Of a DNA stretch of 64,000 nucleotides, positions 50,101-57,142 are shown one piece after another. Position 1 is the first letter of the stretch; each line of letters opens with the position of its first letter. Under the pieces are notes generated by a model. It did not search any database and was not told where the DNA came from. It saw only the letters and a program-made list of their open reading frames with translations. Source of the stretch: Pipra filicauda (lineage: Eukaryota > Chordata > Aves > Passeriformes > Pipridae); the NCBI RefSeq assembly GCF_003945595.2, contig NW_024104666.1:560345-624344 (forward strand), written 5' to 3'. The position numbers were made by a program, and so were the translations under genes.

Positions 50101-53100
50101 GCCCCTGGATCCCTGGCAGTGTCCAAGGCCAGGTTGGACGGGGCTTGGAGCAACCTGGGCTGGTGGAAGGTGTCCCTGCCCATGGCAGGGGGTGGGATGG
50201 GATGACCTTTAAGGTCCCTCCCAACCCAAACCATTCCATGACTCCATAAGTCAGCAAGGAAACAAGTGGGTCTAAGGGAGTGCTTGTGTCATTGGAGAAG
50301 AGACTTGTGTTGCTTCATCTCCCACTAACAGGGGCAAAACCACCCTCTGGGGCAGGTTGTGACACCCTGCCTGTGTCTGTCCCTGCTTTGTGCTGCTGTG
50401 CAGGAGGGAGAAGGACACGACCAGGAGCCTGGTGAACGACAAGAGCCTGGTGCTGGAGCAGAGGGAGAGGTACAGCCAGTACAGTGTGGTGGTGGAGGAG
50501 CTGCCCCTGGGCCCGGGGCAGGCCCAGCCCTACGGGGACTACGAGGACGAGTACGACGACACCTACGACGGCAACCAAGTGGGGGCCAACGACGCCGACT
50601 CGGACGATGAGCTCATCAGCAGGAGGTGGGGGGGAAGGGGAGCTCGGGGGGAACCACCACGGCCTTGGGTGGCTCCCACACACCTGGTCAGTGCTGGCTT
50701 TGGGCCCTGCCCCTCCGTGAGCATGTGTGTCCTCCCCCACCTTCAAACCACCCCTCTGGCTGCTGCTGCTCTCTCTGTGACATTTGGGTCTCCCTTCTCC
50801 TGTGGGTTGAGAGTCTTGCCGTGGCCTGTGCCAGGGCATTCTCTGGCCTCCACTCAGCCATTGCCTCGAATCCAGCTGCAAATTTGCTCATCAGCAAAAC
50901 CAGCTGGAGAATTTGCCATTGTGTTGAAACTCTGCTTGTAGAAACCACCCTGCAAAAGGGAAAAATGGGCCAGTTTGGACAGTTGGTGTAGCTGGGCAAC
51001 CTAAAACAGCTGGTTAGCAAAGGAAAACTTCAGAATCTGGGGAACTGTATGACTGGACTTCTCCCTGCCAGTCCCCTCTGATGTCTCCAAGTGCTGACAG
51101 CTGGAATTCAGACCCTCATGGGCTGCTCAGCACTGTCAGAAGGACTGGCAGCTGCAGGCAATCAGCTTTTAGGAAGCAAAGGGTTGGTTTGGGATGGAGG
51201 CTGTAGAATATTTGTTTTAGAAATACGAGCTGGGGATAGAAAACACGTGGTTTAAAAGCTGCTTTAACACTTGTCTGAAAGCAGCCTTTTCAATTCTGTA
51301 TTATGAAGATGTCACTGTTCTTAACCTCAAACCAAAATGAAGCTTTGGGCTTCCTTTGTCCTTTTTTTTCCCCTCCTAAAGTGTGGTGAGGGTTCAATTT
51401 AAATCCTTTTTGTGGTTTGCCTGTTAGTGTGGCACCCAGGTCTTTTCCCCTGTTTCGGGTGCTCACTCTCCCCAGAAACAATTAGTGGATGTTTCTGCTG
51501 AAAACTGGATCTGAGGGTGTGAAATAACAAAGGCTTTTCTGGGTTTACATTTATTTCTTTGACAGTGGAACAGTGGGTCTGAATTCCAATAGAATTTAAG
51601 CATACACACAAATATATATTTTAAAAAGTCATGTGGTAAAATGTGCCTCCACCCCCAGGCCCTTTGCTCTGTGTGTCCAGGGTGATTCATAAATCCTGAT
51701 GGATTTCTCCAAGGATTTCCCCCTGTGTGAAACTGGGCCACAGCAATGAAATTTGGGCTCCATGGATAACCCCTGACCACTCACAGAGGGTTTGGAGCAC
51801 AACACTTGCTGAGCATCAATGTTTCTGTCTGAGTTTGGACTCGAGGTTTGGGGGTTCCTGGCTGGGGAGCTAAAGCTTAACAAAGGATATTCCTTACTAA
51901 AGCCCCCTTTCCCAAAGGAAGCAGTTGTTTGCTTGGAGAAATTCCTTGTGAGGTTTGAGGTTTTCCCTGACCTGCTCCTTTTTTTTTTTTTTAACTATTA
52001 TTATTTTCAGTGACAACTCCATAGTGAACATTCCCCAGTGAAGAATGTGTTCATTAATTACCCTGAGGAATGTGTCATTAGCTACTGAGTTTCCTTCCTT
52101 GTTTTTTCTTTTCTTCGGGAAAAAGTCCATGAAATTTGTAGAACTTCATTTTTTAAGGATGTGATGCAAACCAAGAAGGTTCAGTGAAGTGTTTGTGGCT
52201 GCAGTGACTCCCTTGCTGACTGTCTGTGTGTTTGTTCTCAGGCCATTCACAATTCCTCAGGTCCTCAGGCCTAAGGGACAGGAGGAGGGACAGGAGGAGG
52301 AGGAAGAGGATGAAGAGGAGGAGGAGGAGGAAGCTGAAAAGGAAAGAACAAAGGTGACCCTGATTTCCCCTGTTTCTTCCCTGCAGGCTGATGTGGAGCA
52401 GATTTTGGAGTGACTCTTTCAGCAGCGGCAGAGGCTGAGCTGCTGGGCTGGGACACATCCCCCGACAGCTCCGCTGCTTCCCGGGATAACCAGGCTGGAG
52501 CAGGGACATTTACTGCGTGGGGAGCTTTGATCTGCTCTGTTCCAGAGCCAGGCAGTGCCAGCAGAGCACCCTGGGGGTCCCTGGGGCTCTGGCACGGCTG
52601 GGCTGGCACGGGGGGCTGTGGGGAGGGGCCTCAGCCAGCGCCGGTGCCAGGGGGTGTTCAGAGCCCCTGGCACAATTCCTGCAGGGATAATGAACCGGGG
52701 ACTAACTCTGTTCCTGCTCTAGGATTTTGCAGGGTGCTGATGGGTTTCCTGACCTCTTCCCCCACTTCTTTCCAGGACCACTTTGTGCAGGACCCCGCTG
52801 TCCTGCGGGAGAGGGCCGAGGCCAGGCGCCAGGCCTTCCTGGCCAGGAAGGGGTAAGCAGGGATCAGCCTCTGGGGGGTGAATCCCTGGCTCTGCAGTTG
52901 GCAGGTGTTTTGCTGCTGACTGGAATGGCTGAGGGTGTTCCTGTTCCTGACATTCCTGTACATCAGGGTCACCACCACCATGGTGTGAACTTCCTCACCC
53001 ACCTTCTGCTTCACTGCTGGTTGTTCTATCCCATTGAATGGGTTGGCTTGTCGTGGAGTCATGGAATGGTTTGACTGGGAAGGGACCTTAAAGCTCATCT

Positions 53101-53750
53101 CATTGCTCCAAGCCCTGTCCAACCTGGCCTTGGACACTTCCAGGGATCCAGGGGCAGCCACAGCTTCTCTGGGCAACCTGTGCCAGGGCCTCCCCACCCT
53201 CACAGCCAGGAATTCCTTCCCAATCTCCCATCTATCCCTGCCCTCTGGCAGTGGGAGCCATTCCCCCTTGTCCTGTCATTCCAGGCCCTTTATCACAAGC
53301 AGCAGAACCCTTTGCAAGGCAGGATCTTGGGGAGCACAGCTTCCAGAGCTCCAACAGCTCCTGCAGGGATTTGGGGGCAGTTTAAGAGCTGTGTTCAGCT
53401 CTCAGTGTGTCAAAGGACACAGTTGTGGTGTGGCTGATGCTGATCCTGGGCTGTTGTGGATCCCTGGGACGAGCCAAGGCCCGAGGGCTGAACTCCTCAT
53501 CACTGGGTGTTTTGGGGGTGTGGGATTCTGCCCCCAGCTGTGCCATGTGCTCGTTGTGATGTCCTTTCCTGTGTCCTGCAGGTACAAGCACGACAGCTCT
53601 GCCGTTGTTGGGAATGCCAAGGGCCACGGGCAGAACCGGGAGACGGTGCAGGAGCGGAGGAAGAAGGAGGCGAACAAAAGCACCAGGGCCAACCACAACC
53701 GGCGGGCCATGGCCGACCGGAAGCGCAGCAAGGGCATGATCCCCTCCTGA
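29046..53750 (+). CDS. ASCC2: ASCC2, activating signal cointegrator 1 complex subunit 2 (18 coding exons)
   Basis: Joining coding exons 29046-29126, 30417-30575, 30921-31091, 33000-33129, 35239-35306, 36872-36982, 37832-37944, 40381-40455, 40999-41106, 42739-42807, 43488-43562, 43947-44133, 44672-44886, 46403-46522, 50404-50625, 52242-52353, 52776-52852 and 53582-53750 gives 2262 nt, or 753 codons plus stop, close to the 757 aa of human ASCC2. All phases close. The protein has a conserved N-terminal region (MPALPLDELQLT, LPHDKFWCQV, LRMSTHKESK), known in the family to bind the ASCC3 helicase. A CUE domain at about residues 465-508 (ELDSLISQVKDLLPDL to NNILEDKL) is the K63-linked ubiquitin-binding module. 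An acidic run lies at about 640-665 and a basic C-terminus follows. Known roles are recruitment of ASCC-ALKBH3 to alkylation damage and splitting of collided ribosomes (RQT complex). The ATG at 29046 has A at -3 and matches the family N-terminus. Confidence 0.97.
29127..30416 (+). other. ASCC2 intron with a CR1 copy
   Basis: This intron separates the first two coding exons. Apart from the CR1 copy near 30.0-30.3 kb, nothing is recognised. Confidence 0.9.
30020..30297 (+). mobile_element. CR1 LINE 3' fragment
   Basis: Sense CR1 3' UTR (TTAGATATTGGGAAGGAATT, GGGGAGGCCCTGGCACAGGC, TTTTAAGGTCCCTTCCCAGC) ending in ATTCCATG octamers. It lies about 120 bp upstream of the next ASCC2 exon. Confidence 0.92.
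30417..30575 (+). CDS. ASCC2: ASCC2 coding exon 2
   Basis: Acceptor CTTCCTGCAG|CACCCAG, donor GCCAG|GTAATC, 159 nt, phase 0 to 0. It encodes ADRSFVLYKPPPA and ends in the highly conserved LLALPHDKFWCQ. Confidence 0.96.
30921..31091 (+). CDS. ASCC2: ASCC2 coding exon 3
   Basis: Acceptor CGTGTGCCAG|GTGGTA, donor TCCAAG|GTGAAC, 171 nt, phase 0 to 0. It encodes VVFDETLQKCLDSYL near its start and FLTFLRMSTHKESK at its end, both strongly conserved in the family. Confidence 0.96.
31092..32999 (+). other. ASCC2 intron with a CR1 copy
   Basis: A 1.9-kb intron. One CR1 copy lies near 31.5-31.9 kb. Otherwise it is single-copy DNA with no recognised feature. Confidence 0.9.
31533..31905 (+). mobile_element. 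CR1 LINE 3' fragment
   Basis: Sense CR1 3' UTR from CCTGGAGAAGAGAAGGCTCC to CTTTAAGGTCCCTTCCAACC and ATTCCAGG ATTCTG octamers. Confidence 0.93.
33000..33129 (+). CDS. ASCC2: ASCC2 coding exon 4
   Basis: Acceptor TTATTTTGTAG|GAACAT, donor GATTG|GTTAGT, 130 nt, leaving phase 1. It encodes FGEIIYNNFLFDIPKILDLC and the GKGN..LLQKMI block. Confidence 0.95.
33130..35238 (+). other. ASCC2 intron ending in a tandem repeat
   Basis: A 2.1-kb intron. It is single-copy except for the complex tandem repeat that ends about 70 bp before the next acceptor. Confidence 0.9.
34918..35168. repeat. Complex tandem repeat of GTCACAGGCACA / GTCAGTAAT modules
   Basis: About 250 bp built from a 23-bp unit (AATGTCACAGGCACAGTGTCAGT) interspersed with 14-bp GTCACAGGCACAGT insertions, decaying to GGTACAATA at the right end. 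It lies in an ASCC2 intron about 70 bp before the acceptor at 35238. Confidence 0.93.
35239..35306 (+). CDS. ASCC2: ASCC2 coding exon 5
   Basis: Acceptor CCCCTTTTCAG|AAAATATC, donor CTCCAG|GTACTG, 68 nt. With the phase-1 G from the previous exon it begins E-N-I-F, then TQQPSYFGDLDETLPTVLQ. Human has G at the junction residue. Confidence 0.94.
35388..35626 (-). mobile_element. CR1 LINE 3' fragment (minus)
   Basis: Antisense CR1 starting CATAGAATCCTGGAATATCC, then GAGTTGGAAAGGACCCACAA, CAACTCCTGGCCCTGCACAG and GAAGAACCTTTCCCTGAGAT. This is the subfamily with the GGACCCACAAGGATCATC motif. Confidence 0.93.
36118..36400 (+). mobile_element. CR1 LINE 3' fragment
   Basis: Sense CR1 3' UTR (GGATATTGGGAAGGAATTGT, GGGAGGCCCTGGCCCAGGTT, CCCATGGCAGGGAGC) ending in ATTCCATG ATTCCAC octamers. 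Confidence 0.93.
36872..36982 (+). CDS. ASCC2: ASCC2 coding exon 6
   Basis: Acceptor CTTGGTTTAG|GTGTTC, donor CTCCAG|GTAGGG, 111 nt, phase 0 to 0. It encodes VFNNILHKCGLQ and PQKLEE. Confidence 0.95.
37832..37944 (+). CDS. ASCC2: ASCC2 coding exon 7
   Basis: Acceptor TTCCCCCCCAG|GAGCTG, donor TTACAG|GTACGT, 113 nt, leaving phase 2. It encodes the near-invariant ELKDIVLYLCDTCTTLW and the QTFQKHEFCY block. Confidence 0.96.
37945..40380 (+). other. ASCC2 intron with a CR1 copy
   Basis: A 2.4-kb intron. One long CR1 copy occupies about 39.6-40.05 kb and the remainder is single-copy. Confidence 0.9.
39582..40052 (+). mobile_element. CR1 LINE 3' fragment (second subfamily)
   Basis: Close relative of the copy at 22.8 kb. 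It runs from GGGCTGGAGCGTGTGCAGGG, through CAGCTGTGCCAGGGGAGGGG and GGATTTAAAAGCCCTGTGGA, to ATTCTGTG ATTCTATG octamers. It is better preserved at its 3' end than the 22.8-kb copy. Confidence 0.94.
40381..40455 (+). CDS. ASCC2: ASCC2 coding exon 8
   Basis: Acceptor CCTTTCTACAG|GTTAGC, donor AACAG|GTGAGA, 75 nt, phase 2 to 2. It encodes LASFYELAIPELESAIKKR. Confidence 0.95.
40999..41106 (+). CDS. ASCC2: ASCC2 coding exon 9
   Basis: Acceptor GCTCTCTCTGAAG|TGTTTT, donor GAGCAG|GTATTG, 108 nt, phase 2 to 2. It encodes ADLWRRISHSRKKMIEAFH and then ILINQVCLQPILES, the counterpart of the human LWQRLSHSRKKLMEIFHIIL stretch. Confidence 0.93.
41771..41865 (-). mobile_element. CR1 LINE 3'-end remnant (minus)
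   Basis: Short antisense CR1 terminus (GGAATTCATGGAATCACGGA, CTGAGCTGGAAGTGACCCAC, CCAACTCCTGGCCCTGCACA), cut off after about 95 bp. Confidence 0.85.
42103..42302 (+). mobile_element. CR1 LINE 3' fragment lacking its terminus
   Basis: Sense CR1 (GGAGGGCAGGGATAGATGGG, GAGGGTGGGGAGGCCCTGGC, CCCATGGCAGGGGGTGGGCT) that breaks off before the usual GATCTTTAAGGTCCCTTCC end and has no octamers. Confidence 0.88.
42739..42807 (+). CDS. ASCC2: ASCC2 coding exon 10
   Basis: Acceptor TTTTCTGCAG|CTGTGA, donor GAGGAG|GTGAGT, 69 nt, phase 2 to 2. It encodes CENIQPFIEEFLQIFTSVLQ. Confidence 0.95.
43488..43562 (+). CDS. ASCC2: ASCC2 coding exon 11
   Basis: Acceptor GCATTCTCAG|ATTTCT, 75 nt, phase 2 to 2. 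It encodes FLRDYDELFPVEDDVSLLQQ and ASST. Its 5' splice site is CT|GTATCCTCT, which fits the U12 consensus better than the U2 consensus. Confidence 0.94.
43563..43946 (+). other. ASCC2: ASCC2 U12-type (minor spliceosome) intron
   Basis: The 5' splice site GTATCCTCT matches the U12 consensus RTATCCTTT at eight of nine positions. TCCTTAAC at 43928-43935, with the branch A about 12 nt before the final AG, matches the U12 branch point TTCCTTRAY. The reading frame closes only if these sites are used (CT + A gives Leu, then DETRTAY). The 384-bp intron contains a poly-A run and a CR1 fragment. Confidence 0.82.
43682..43843 (+). mobile_element. CR1 LINE 3' fragment inside the U12-type intron
   Basis: Sense CR1 (GTTGCCCAGAGGAGCTGTGG, GAAGTGTCCAAGGCCAGGTT, CCCATGGCAGGGGGTGGGAT, CTTTAAGGTCCCTCCCAGCC, ATTCCATGG). 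A 14-A run sits directly upstream at about 43666-43679. The copy makes up over 40% of the intron. Confidence 0.92.
43947..44133 (+). CDS. ASCC2: ASCC2 coding exon 12
   Basis: Acceptor CTGCTCTCAG|AGACGA, donor GATGAG|GTGGGT, 187 nt, ending in phase 0. It encodes DETRTAYILQAVESAWEGVD, then a variable linker with five GCA-encoded alanines at 44038-44052, and an acidic end. The linker is the least conserved part of the protein. Confidence 0.93.
44672..44886 (+). CDS. ASCC2: ASCC2 coding exon 13 (CUE domain)
   Basis: Acceptor GGTACCCGCAG|TGTGCT, donor CAAAG|GTGTGG, 215 nt, phase 0 to 2. It carries the entire CUE domain, including VELDSLISQVKDLLPDLGEG, FILACLEEYGYNTEQVI and NNILEDKL. Hydrophobic Leu residues in the LLPDL and ILE motifs are those expected to contact ubiquitin. 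Confidence 0.96.
44887..46402 (+). other. ASCC2 intron, single-copy
   Basis: A 1.5-kb intron with no recognised repeat, exon or RNA gene. Confidence 0.85.
46403..46522 (+). CDS. ASCC2: ASCC2 coding exon 14
   Basis: Acceptor TTTTTCTAACAG|GCAGCT, donor AAGAG|GTGAGT, 120 nt, phase 2 to 2. It encodes LKPDPTPLVTSRCNVFQND and EFDVFSRDSVDVSR. Confidence 0.95.
47013..47085 (-). mobile_element. CR1 LINE 3'-end remnant (minus)
   Basis: Antisense CR1 terminus only: TAGTTTGGGTTGGAAGGGAC, CTTTAAAGGTCACTTAGTCC. Cut off after about 75 bp. Confidence 0.8.
47240..47312 (-). mobile_element. CR1 LINE 3'-end remnant (minus)
   Basis: Antisense CR1 terminus with octamers (TCACAGAATCACAGAG), then TGGTTTGGGTTGGAAAGGAC and CTTAAAGCCCATCTTGTTCC. 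Only about 70 bp remains. Confidence 0.85.
47680..47815. repeat. Imperfect tandem repeat containing copied splice-donor-like sites
   Basis: Units of the form CCCAAAGCCTTGCACAGGTG AGCTGGGC recur at about 47679 and 47720, with shortened CCCAAAGC.. copies following to about 47815. Two copies contain CACAG|GTGAGC, a near-consensus 5' splice site, inside an ASCC2 intron. Confidence 0.75.
49765..50248 (+). mobile_element. CR1 LINE 3' fragment, one of the longer copies
   Basis: Sense CR1 from the end of the ORF2/3' region (AAGTCCGGAGCAGGTTGATG, GAACTGGGGTTGTTTAGTCT, GGAGAAGAGAAGGCTCCAAG) to CTTTAAGGTCCCTCCCAACC and ATTCCATG octamers, about 480 bp. It ends about 155 bp upstream of the next ASCC2 exon. 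Confidence 0.94.
50404..50625 (+). CDS. ASCC2: ASCC2 coding exon 15
   Basis: Acceptor TGCTGTGCAG|GAGGGA, donor AGGAG|GTGGGG, 222 nt, phase 2 to 2. It encodes QRERYSQYSVVVEELPLGPG and the highly conserved EDEYDDTYDGNQVGANDADS with DDELISRR. Confidence 0.96.
50626..52241 (+). other. ASCC2 intron, single-copy
   Basis: A 1.6-kb intron with a poly-T run near 51980-51990. No dispersed repeat or RNA gene is recognised. Confidence 0.85.
52242..52353 (+). CDS. ASCC2: ASCC2 coding exon 16 (acidic run)
   Basis: Acceptor GTTCTCAG|GCCATT, donor ACAAAG|GTGACC, 112 nt, ending in phase 0. It encodes PFTIPQVLRPK followed by an almost uninterrupted Glu/Asp tract from a GAG/GAA/GAT triplet run. The family also has an acidic run here, but the composition differs and length variation is likely. 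Confidence 0.94.
52776..52852 (+). CDS. ASCC2: ASCC2 coding exon 17
   Basis: Acceptor CTTTCCAG|GACCAC, donor AAGGG|GTAAGC, 77 nt, leaving phase 2. It encodes DHFVQDPAVLRERAEARRQA. Confidence 0.95.
53053..53275 (-). mobile_element. CR1 LINE 3' fragment (minus)
   Basis: Antisense CR1 beginning GTCATGGAATGGTTTGACTG, then GAAGGGACCTTAAAGCTCAT, GGACACTTCCAGGGATCCAG and CAATCTCCCATCTATCCCTG. It lies in the last ASCC2 intron. Confidence 0.93.
53582..53750 (+). CDS. ASCC2: ASCC2 last coding exon
   Basis: Acceptor GTGTCCTGCAG|GTACAA, stop TGA at 53748-53750, 169 nt. It encodes YKHDSSAVV and then the basic, conserved terminus RRKKEANKSTRANHNRR..RKRSKGMIPS. Confidence 0.97.
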
Positions 53751-54155
53751 GGGACTCCTGGCCGGGGGTGGCACCGTCCCCAGCCTCCTGCTCAGGAGTT
53801 TGGCTCGGTGTCCTCGGCATTCCCTGTGCTCAGGGGGCTGGATGTCCTGGTTCAACACCTGGCACTGCAGCTCCTGTGGAACGGCGTTCCCTGTGGGAGC
53901 GCTGCCTGTTCCCGGGAAGGAGCAGGCCCTGAGCCTCCTCGGTTCACAGACACACACGTGTGTGCTGGTGGCTGCACCCAATACACCGGACAGGCTGCAC
54001 CAGCCCCTCCTTCCCTTTTGTACTATTTATAATTTGCAGAGTTTTATTTTCATACTGATCCCTGTGCCCTCCCTGCTGCTCCCGGGGGCTCCGTGGCCTC
54101 CCTGGGACAGCCCCCAGCTCTCTGCTCCACTGAAATGCCTTATCCTGAACTGGAA

Positions 54156-54405
54156 TCATAGAATATCCCAAGGAAGGGACCCACAAGGATCATCCAGGCC
54201 AACTCCTATCCCTGCACAGACACCCCAACATGTCCCTGCACACACACCTCAACAATCCCACCCTGTCCCTCAGAGCGTTGTCCAAACCCTCCTGGAGCTC
54301 TGGCAGCCTTGGGGCTGTGCCCACTGCCCTGGGGAGCCTGGGCAGTGCCCAACCAGCCTCTGGGGGAAGAACCTTTGCCTGAGATCCAACCTAGCCCTCC
54401 CTGGC
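54156..54405 (-). mobile_element. CR1 LINE 3' fragment (minus) in the ASCC2 3' UTR region
   Basis: Antisense CR1 (AATCATAGAATATCCCAAGG, GGGACCCACAAGGATCATCC, CAGAGCGTTGTCCAAACCCT, GAAGAACCTTTGCCTGAGAT), with a small internal duplication of the CACCCCAACA-type segment near 54223-54255. Confidence 0.93.
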
Positions 54406-54535
54406 ACGGCTCCATGCTGGCAGGGAACTGCTCAGGCTGTTCCCACTGCCGACAGACCCACAGGAGTTGAGGGGAATAAGGCCTTGCCATAGATTTCTGT
54501 CCCTTGAGTGAGGCCTGTGAAAACAGACCATGGCA

Positions 54536-54541
54536 AATAAA
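54536..54541 (+). terminator. ASCC2: Candidate poly(A) signal of ASCC2
   Basis: AATAAA, about 790 nt after the stop codon, followed by a GT-rich stretch (AGGTGGTGTTTTAGG) as expected for a downstream element. Confidence 0.55.
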
Positions 54542-54559
54542 TGATTGAGATGTTTCAGG

Positions 54560-56190
54560 TGGTGTTTTAGGCTCTCACAGACAGGATTGATCTGTAACTC
54601 AGAGGAACCTCCACAGGCCTCTCAGTGCTGGATCTGCAGGCGGGGAAATTCTCTCCCTGCTCTGTGTTGGTTCAGTGTAATGAGATTTACCCACAGCCAC
54701 GGAGACCAAAGATGCTGGAAAATGAGGATCTAATGCTAAGCAGGATGCCAGTGGTGTGGAAATCCAGGCTGAAGGCAGTAGGTCGGAGTCCCCGGGAGTT
54801 GCCTCCTCAGTAACCCCCCGTCCCACCCCGTGAGGCAGAACTGCCCCCACCACCCTTTGCTGGGGCAAGGCTGGGAGCTGAGAGTGACTTGCTGAGGGGC
54901 TCCTCCCGAGGGCTGGATTTTGTCAGGGAGTTGTTCCCTGGGCAGGGAGACACAGAAATTACCAGGTGACCTGTGTGTGAGGTGCTCAGATGCCACAGCA
55001 GTGGCTGCAACTCTACCTGGGCATCCCGGACTCAGCTGCCCACAGGTGGTGATAGAGTTGTTCCAGTTGTCATGGAGCGTTGGGATGTTTTGGAGTGCTG
55101 TCCTTATCATGGAGATGAACTTCCCGGCAACCAATTAGCCTTTGCTTTATTAATTGACTTGGTTAATCTGCCCTGAGTGGCATCTTCCACCACCCTGTAT
55201 TTTCTAGAACTGCAGAGGTGCCTGTGGCTGTCACCCCCCACGCTGAGAAAATGAGCAGGGGATGATGATCCAGGGTAATCCCAGAGCTGCAGCAGGAGCA
55301 GGGTGGTAGTAAAGTGGTAGTAAGGTGGCAGTAAGGTCTGTAGACATACCTTGGTGCCTGGTTTAACTCCGAGGGGACTGGGGTGTGACTGGAGCTGCTG
55401 TGGGGCTGTTGGCAGAGCAGCACAAATGCAGCAGAACTGCCACTGCCACGACAGGAGGTGAAGTCCTGAGTGCTCTGAGGAGATTTTTCTTTCAAACCTC
55501 CTGATGACAGGTAGAGGAAAAATGGAATTGCATTCACCACTGTCCCCAAATCCTGTGTCCAGGGCAATCCCCTGCTAGGGTAACTCTGCTCTCCTGCAGC
55601 TCCTGCTCTCTGGGCTCGTGGCTCAGCCCCTCCCTGCTGCCCACTGCAGTGCTGTCTCCCCCTCATCCTGTATTCAGCTTTGGTTCCCGCTGCTCAGAAG
55701 CTGCACCTCTCTCTGAGCTGCTCAGCGTGGAGCAGCAGCACTGCAGAGCCAGCTGGCACCACGGGCTGGGGCTGTCCCGGGAACGCTGAAACCTTCCCCT
55801 TGAACGTCTCCAGAGAGCACAGCTGGGACTGGCACAGCTGGGGTTGGGTTTTGCTCTAAAAACACGATGTTTTTTAAGTGTGTTTAGAGTAAATGTTTCC
55901 CCCCTGGTGCCCATTTGCAAAGCCAATAAAGCTGCCGCCCCCAGCACTGGCTCTAACGGGCTCTGCCCCAGTCGTGGCTAAAATTCCTCCTGATTAGGGA
56001 AAATGGAGGGAAGAGGGATAGATGTGGCTGCTGGGCTGGGGAAGGGGGAAGAGCAGGAATCACTGAGCCAGATCTCCCAAGAGAGCTGAGTGATTAACTG
56101 GATCGTTACCCCAAACAGTACCCAAACATCCCTTCCTGGGAATAAAGAGGTGTTTGACAGAGTCAGAGTCAGGGCTGGGCTCCTCAGTGA
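54560..56190. other. Spacer between the convergent ASCC2 and UQCR10 genes
   Basis: No gene recognised. A second plus-strand AATAAA lies at 55925-55930 (AGCCAATAAAGCTG), a possible distal end for a long ASCC2 transcript. Confidence 0.5.
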
Positions 56191-56199
56191 GGCTGCTGA

Positions 56200-56287
56200 G
56201 GAGGGAATGGCTCTGCCCAGGGCAGGGGGATGGAACTGGATCATCTTTAAGGTCCCTTCCCATCCCAACCATTCCATGACTCCCCTG
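56200..56287 (+). mobile_element. CR1 LINE 3'-end remnant
   Basis: Sense CR1 terminus only: TGCCCAGGGCAGGGGGATGG, CATCTTTAAGGTCCCTTCCC, ATTCCATG octamer. Confidence 0.85.
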
Positions 56288-56923
56288 ATTGAGCTGCTGG
56301 GGGGGACAGACCAATTCCTCTCCCTGCCCAGCAGCTCCCCTCGGATCCCAGGGTGGGGGCAGGCTGGTGGTACCACACAAACCTACAGGACTTCTGCCCC
56401 TCAAGCCATCTGAAGAGCCAGAAGGCACAGAAATAATTAGGGAACGGATCCACATCCCCTTTGAGGAGGTTTTGGACCACCCCCACCCCCCCATTTTCAG
56501 CCCAGCAGTGCTGGGCACACTCAGCCTGCTCAGAGCTCAAGGGGCCAGTGCTGGGCAGATTTACCACTGTTAGGGCAGGGAGAGGGGCCAGGAACCTCCC
56601 CCAGCCCTGTACAGCACCTACCACAGATGATGTAAATGATTTTAAGCCCCTTCTCTGTGAACAGGCCAGAAGAAAGACAAGAGCTGCTCCTCCCTCTCCA
56701 GGTTCTCCTCAGGCAGAGGCCAAGGGTTGTCACTAAACCACAGCTCTGTAAGTGCTTCCAAGCCTTTCCAACCATTTTTAGGAGGTTGTGATTCCTTCCA
56801 ATGCCTTGGAACTAAGGAGTGGGGCTGCACTGAACCACTCTCCATCTCCTGGAGAAGGAGGAGCCCCAAGGAAGCCAAAGGATGGGTGAGGTGAACACAC
56901 ACACATGAGACAAGGACCAGAGT

Positions 56924-56929
56924 TTTATT
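56924..56929 (-). terminator. UQCR10: Poly(A) signal of UQCR10
   Basis: On the minus strand AATAAA (in TTCAAATAAAACTC) lies 175 nt after the UQCR10 stop codon, giving a short 3' UTR ending around 56905. Confidence 0.8.
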
Positions 56930-57103
56930 TGAACACCGTGAGTCAAGAAGAGCAGCAGCAGCACCCCCGAGTCCATCCTGCCTCACATCAGCTCAGGGGG
57001 GGCTGATACACTCTGGCTTGGAGTTGTTCCATCAGGAATCCATTCCCAGTTTCAGGAGGCCAAATCCTTCCCTGCTCCTTCCTGGCTCCTGCTGCTGAGC
57101 TGC

Positions 57104-57142
57104 TCAGTTCTCATACTTGTGCTTGATGTGTTTCCACAGTTT
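57104..57142 (-). CDS. UQCR10: UQCR10 exon 2, coding part
   Basis: Acceptor TTTTGCACCCAG|AAACTG, then 12 codons KLWKHIKHKYEN and TGA. It is too short to find by ORF length but matches the family C-terminus exactly in position and phase. Confidence 0.96.
   Translation of the reverse strand, partial: KLWKHIKHKYEN

Larger units (their letters stand above)
46523..50403 (+). other. Largest ASCC2 intron (3.9 kb)
   Basis: It holds two short minus CR1 termini near 47.0-47.3 kb, a local imperfect repeat near 47.7 kb and a long plus CR1 at about 49.8-50.25 kb. The interval 47.8-49.7 kb has no recognised feature. Confidence 0.88.
53751..54560 (+). other. ASCC2: ASCC2 3' UTR with an antisense CR1
   Basis: This follows the stop codon. 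The first canonical poly(A) signal downstream is AATAAA at 54536-54541, which would give a 3' UTR of about 800 nt that includes an antisense CR1. A conserved-looking AT-rich segment at about 54018-54055 (TACTATTTATAATTTGCAGA) could instead mark an earlier, non-canonical end. Transcript data are needed to decide. Confidence 0.55.
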
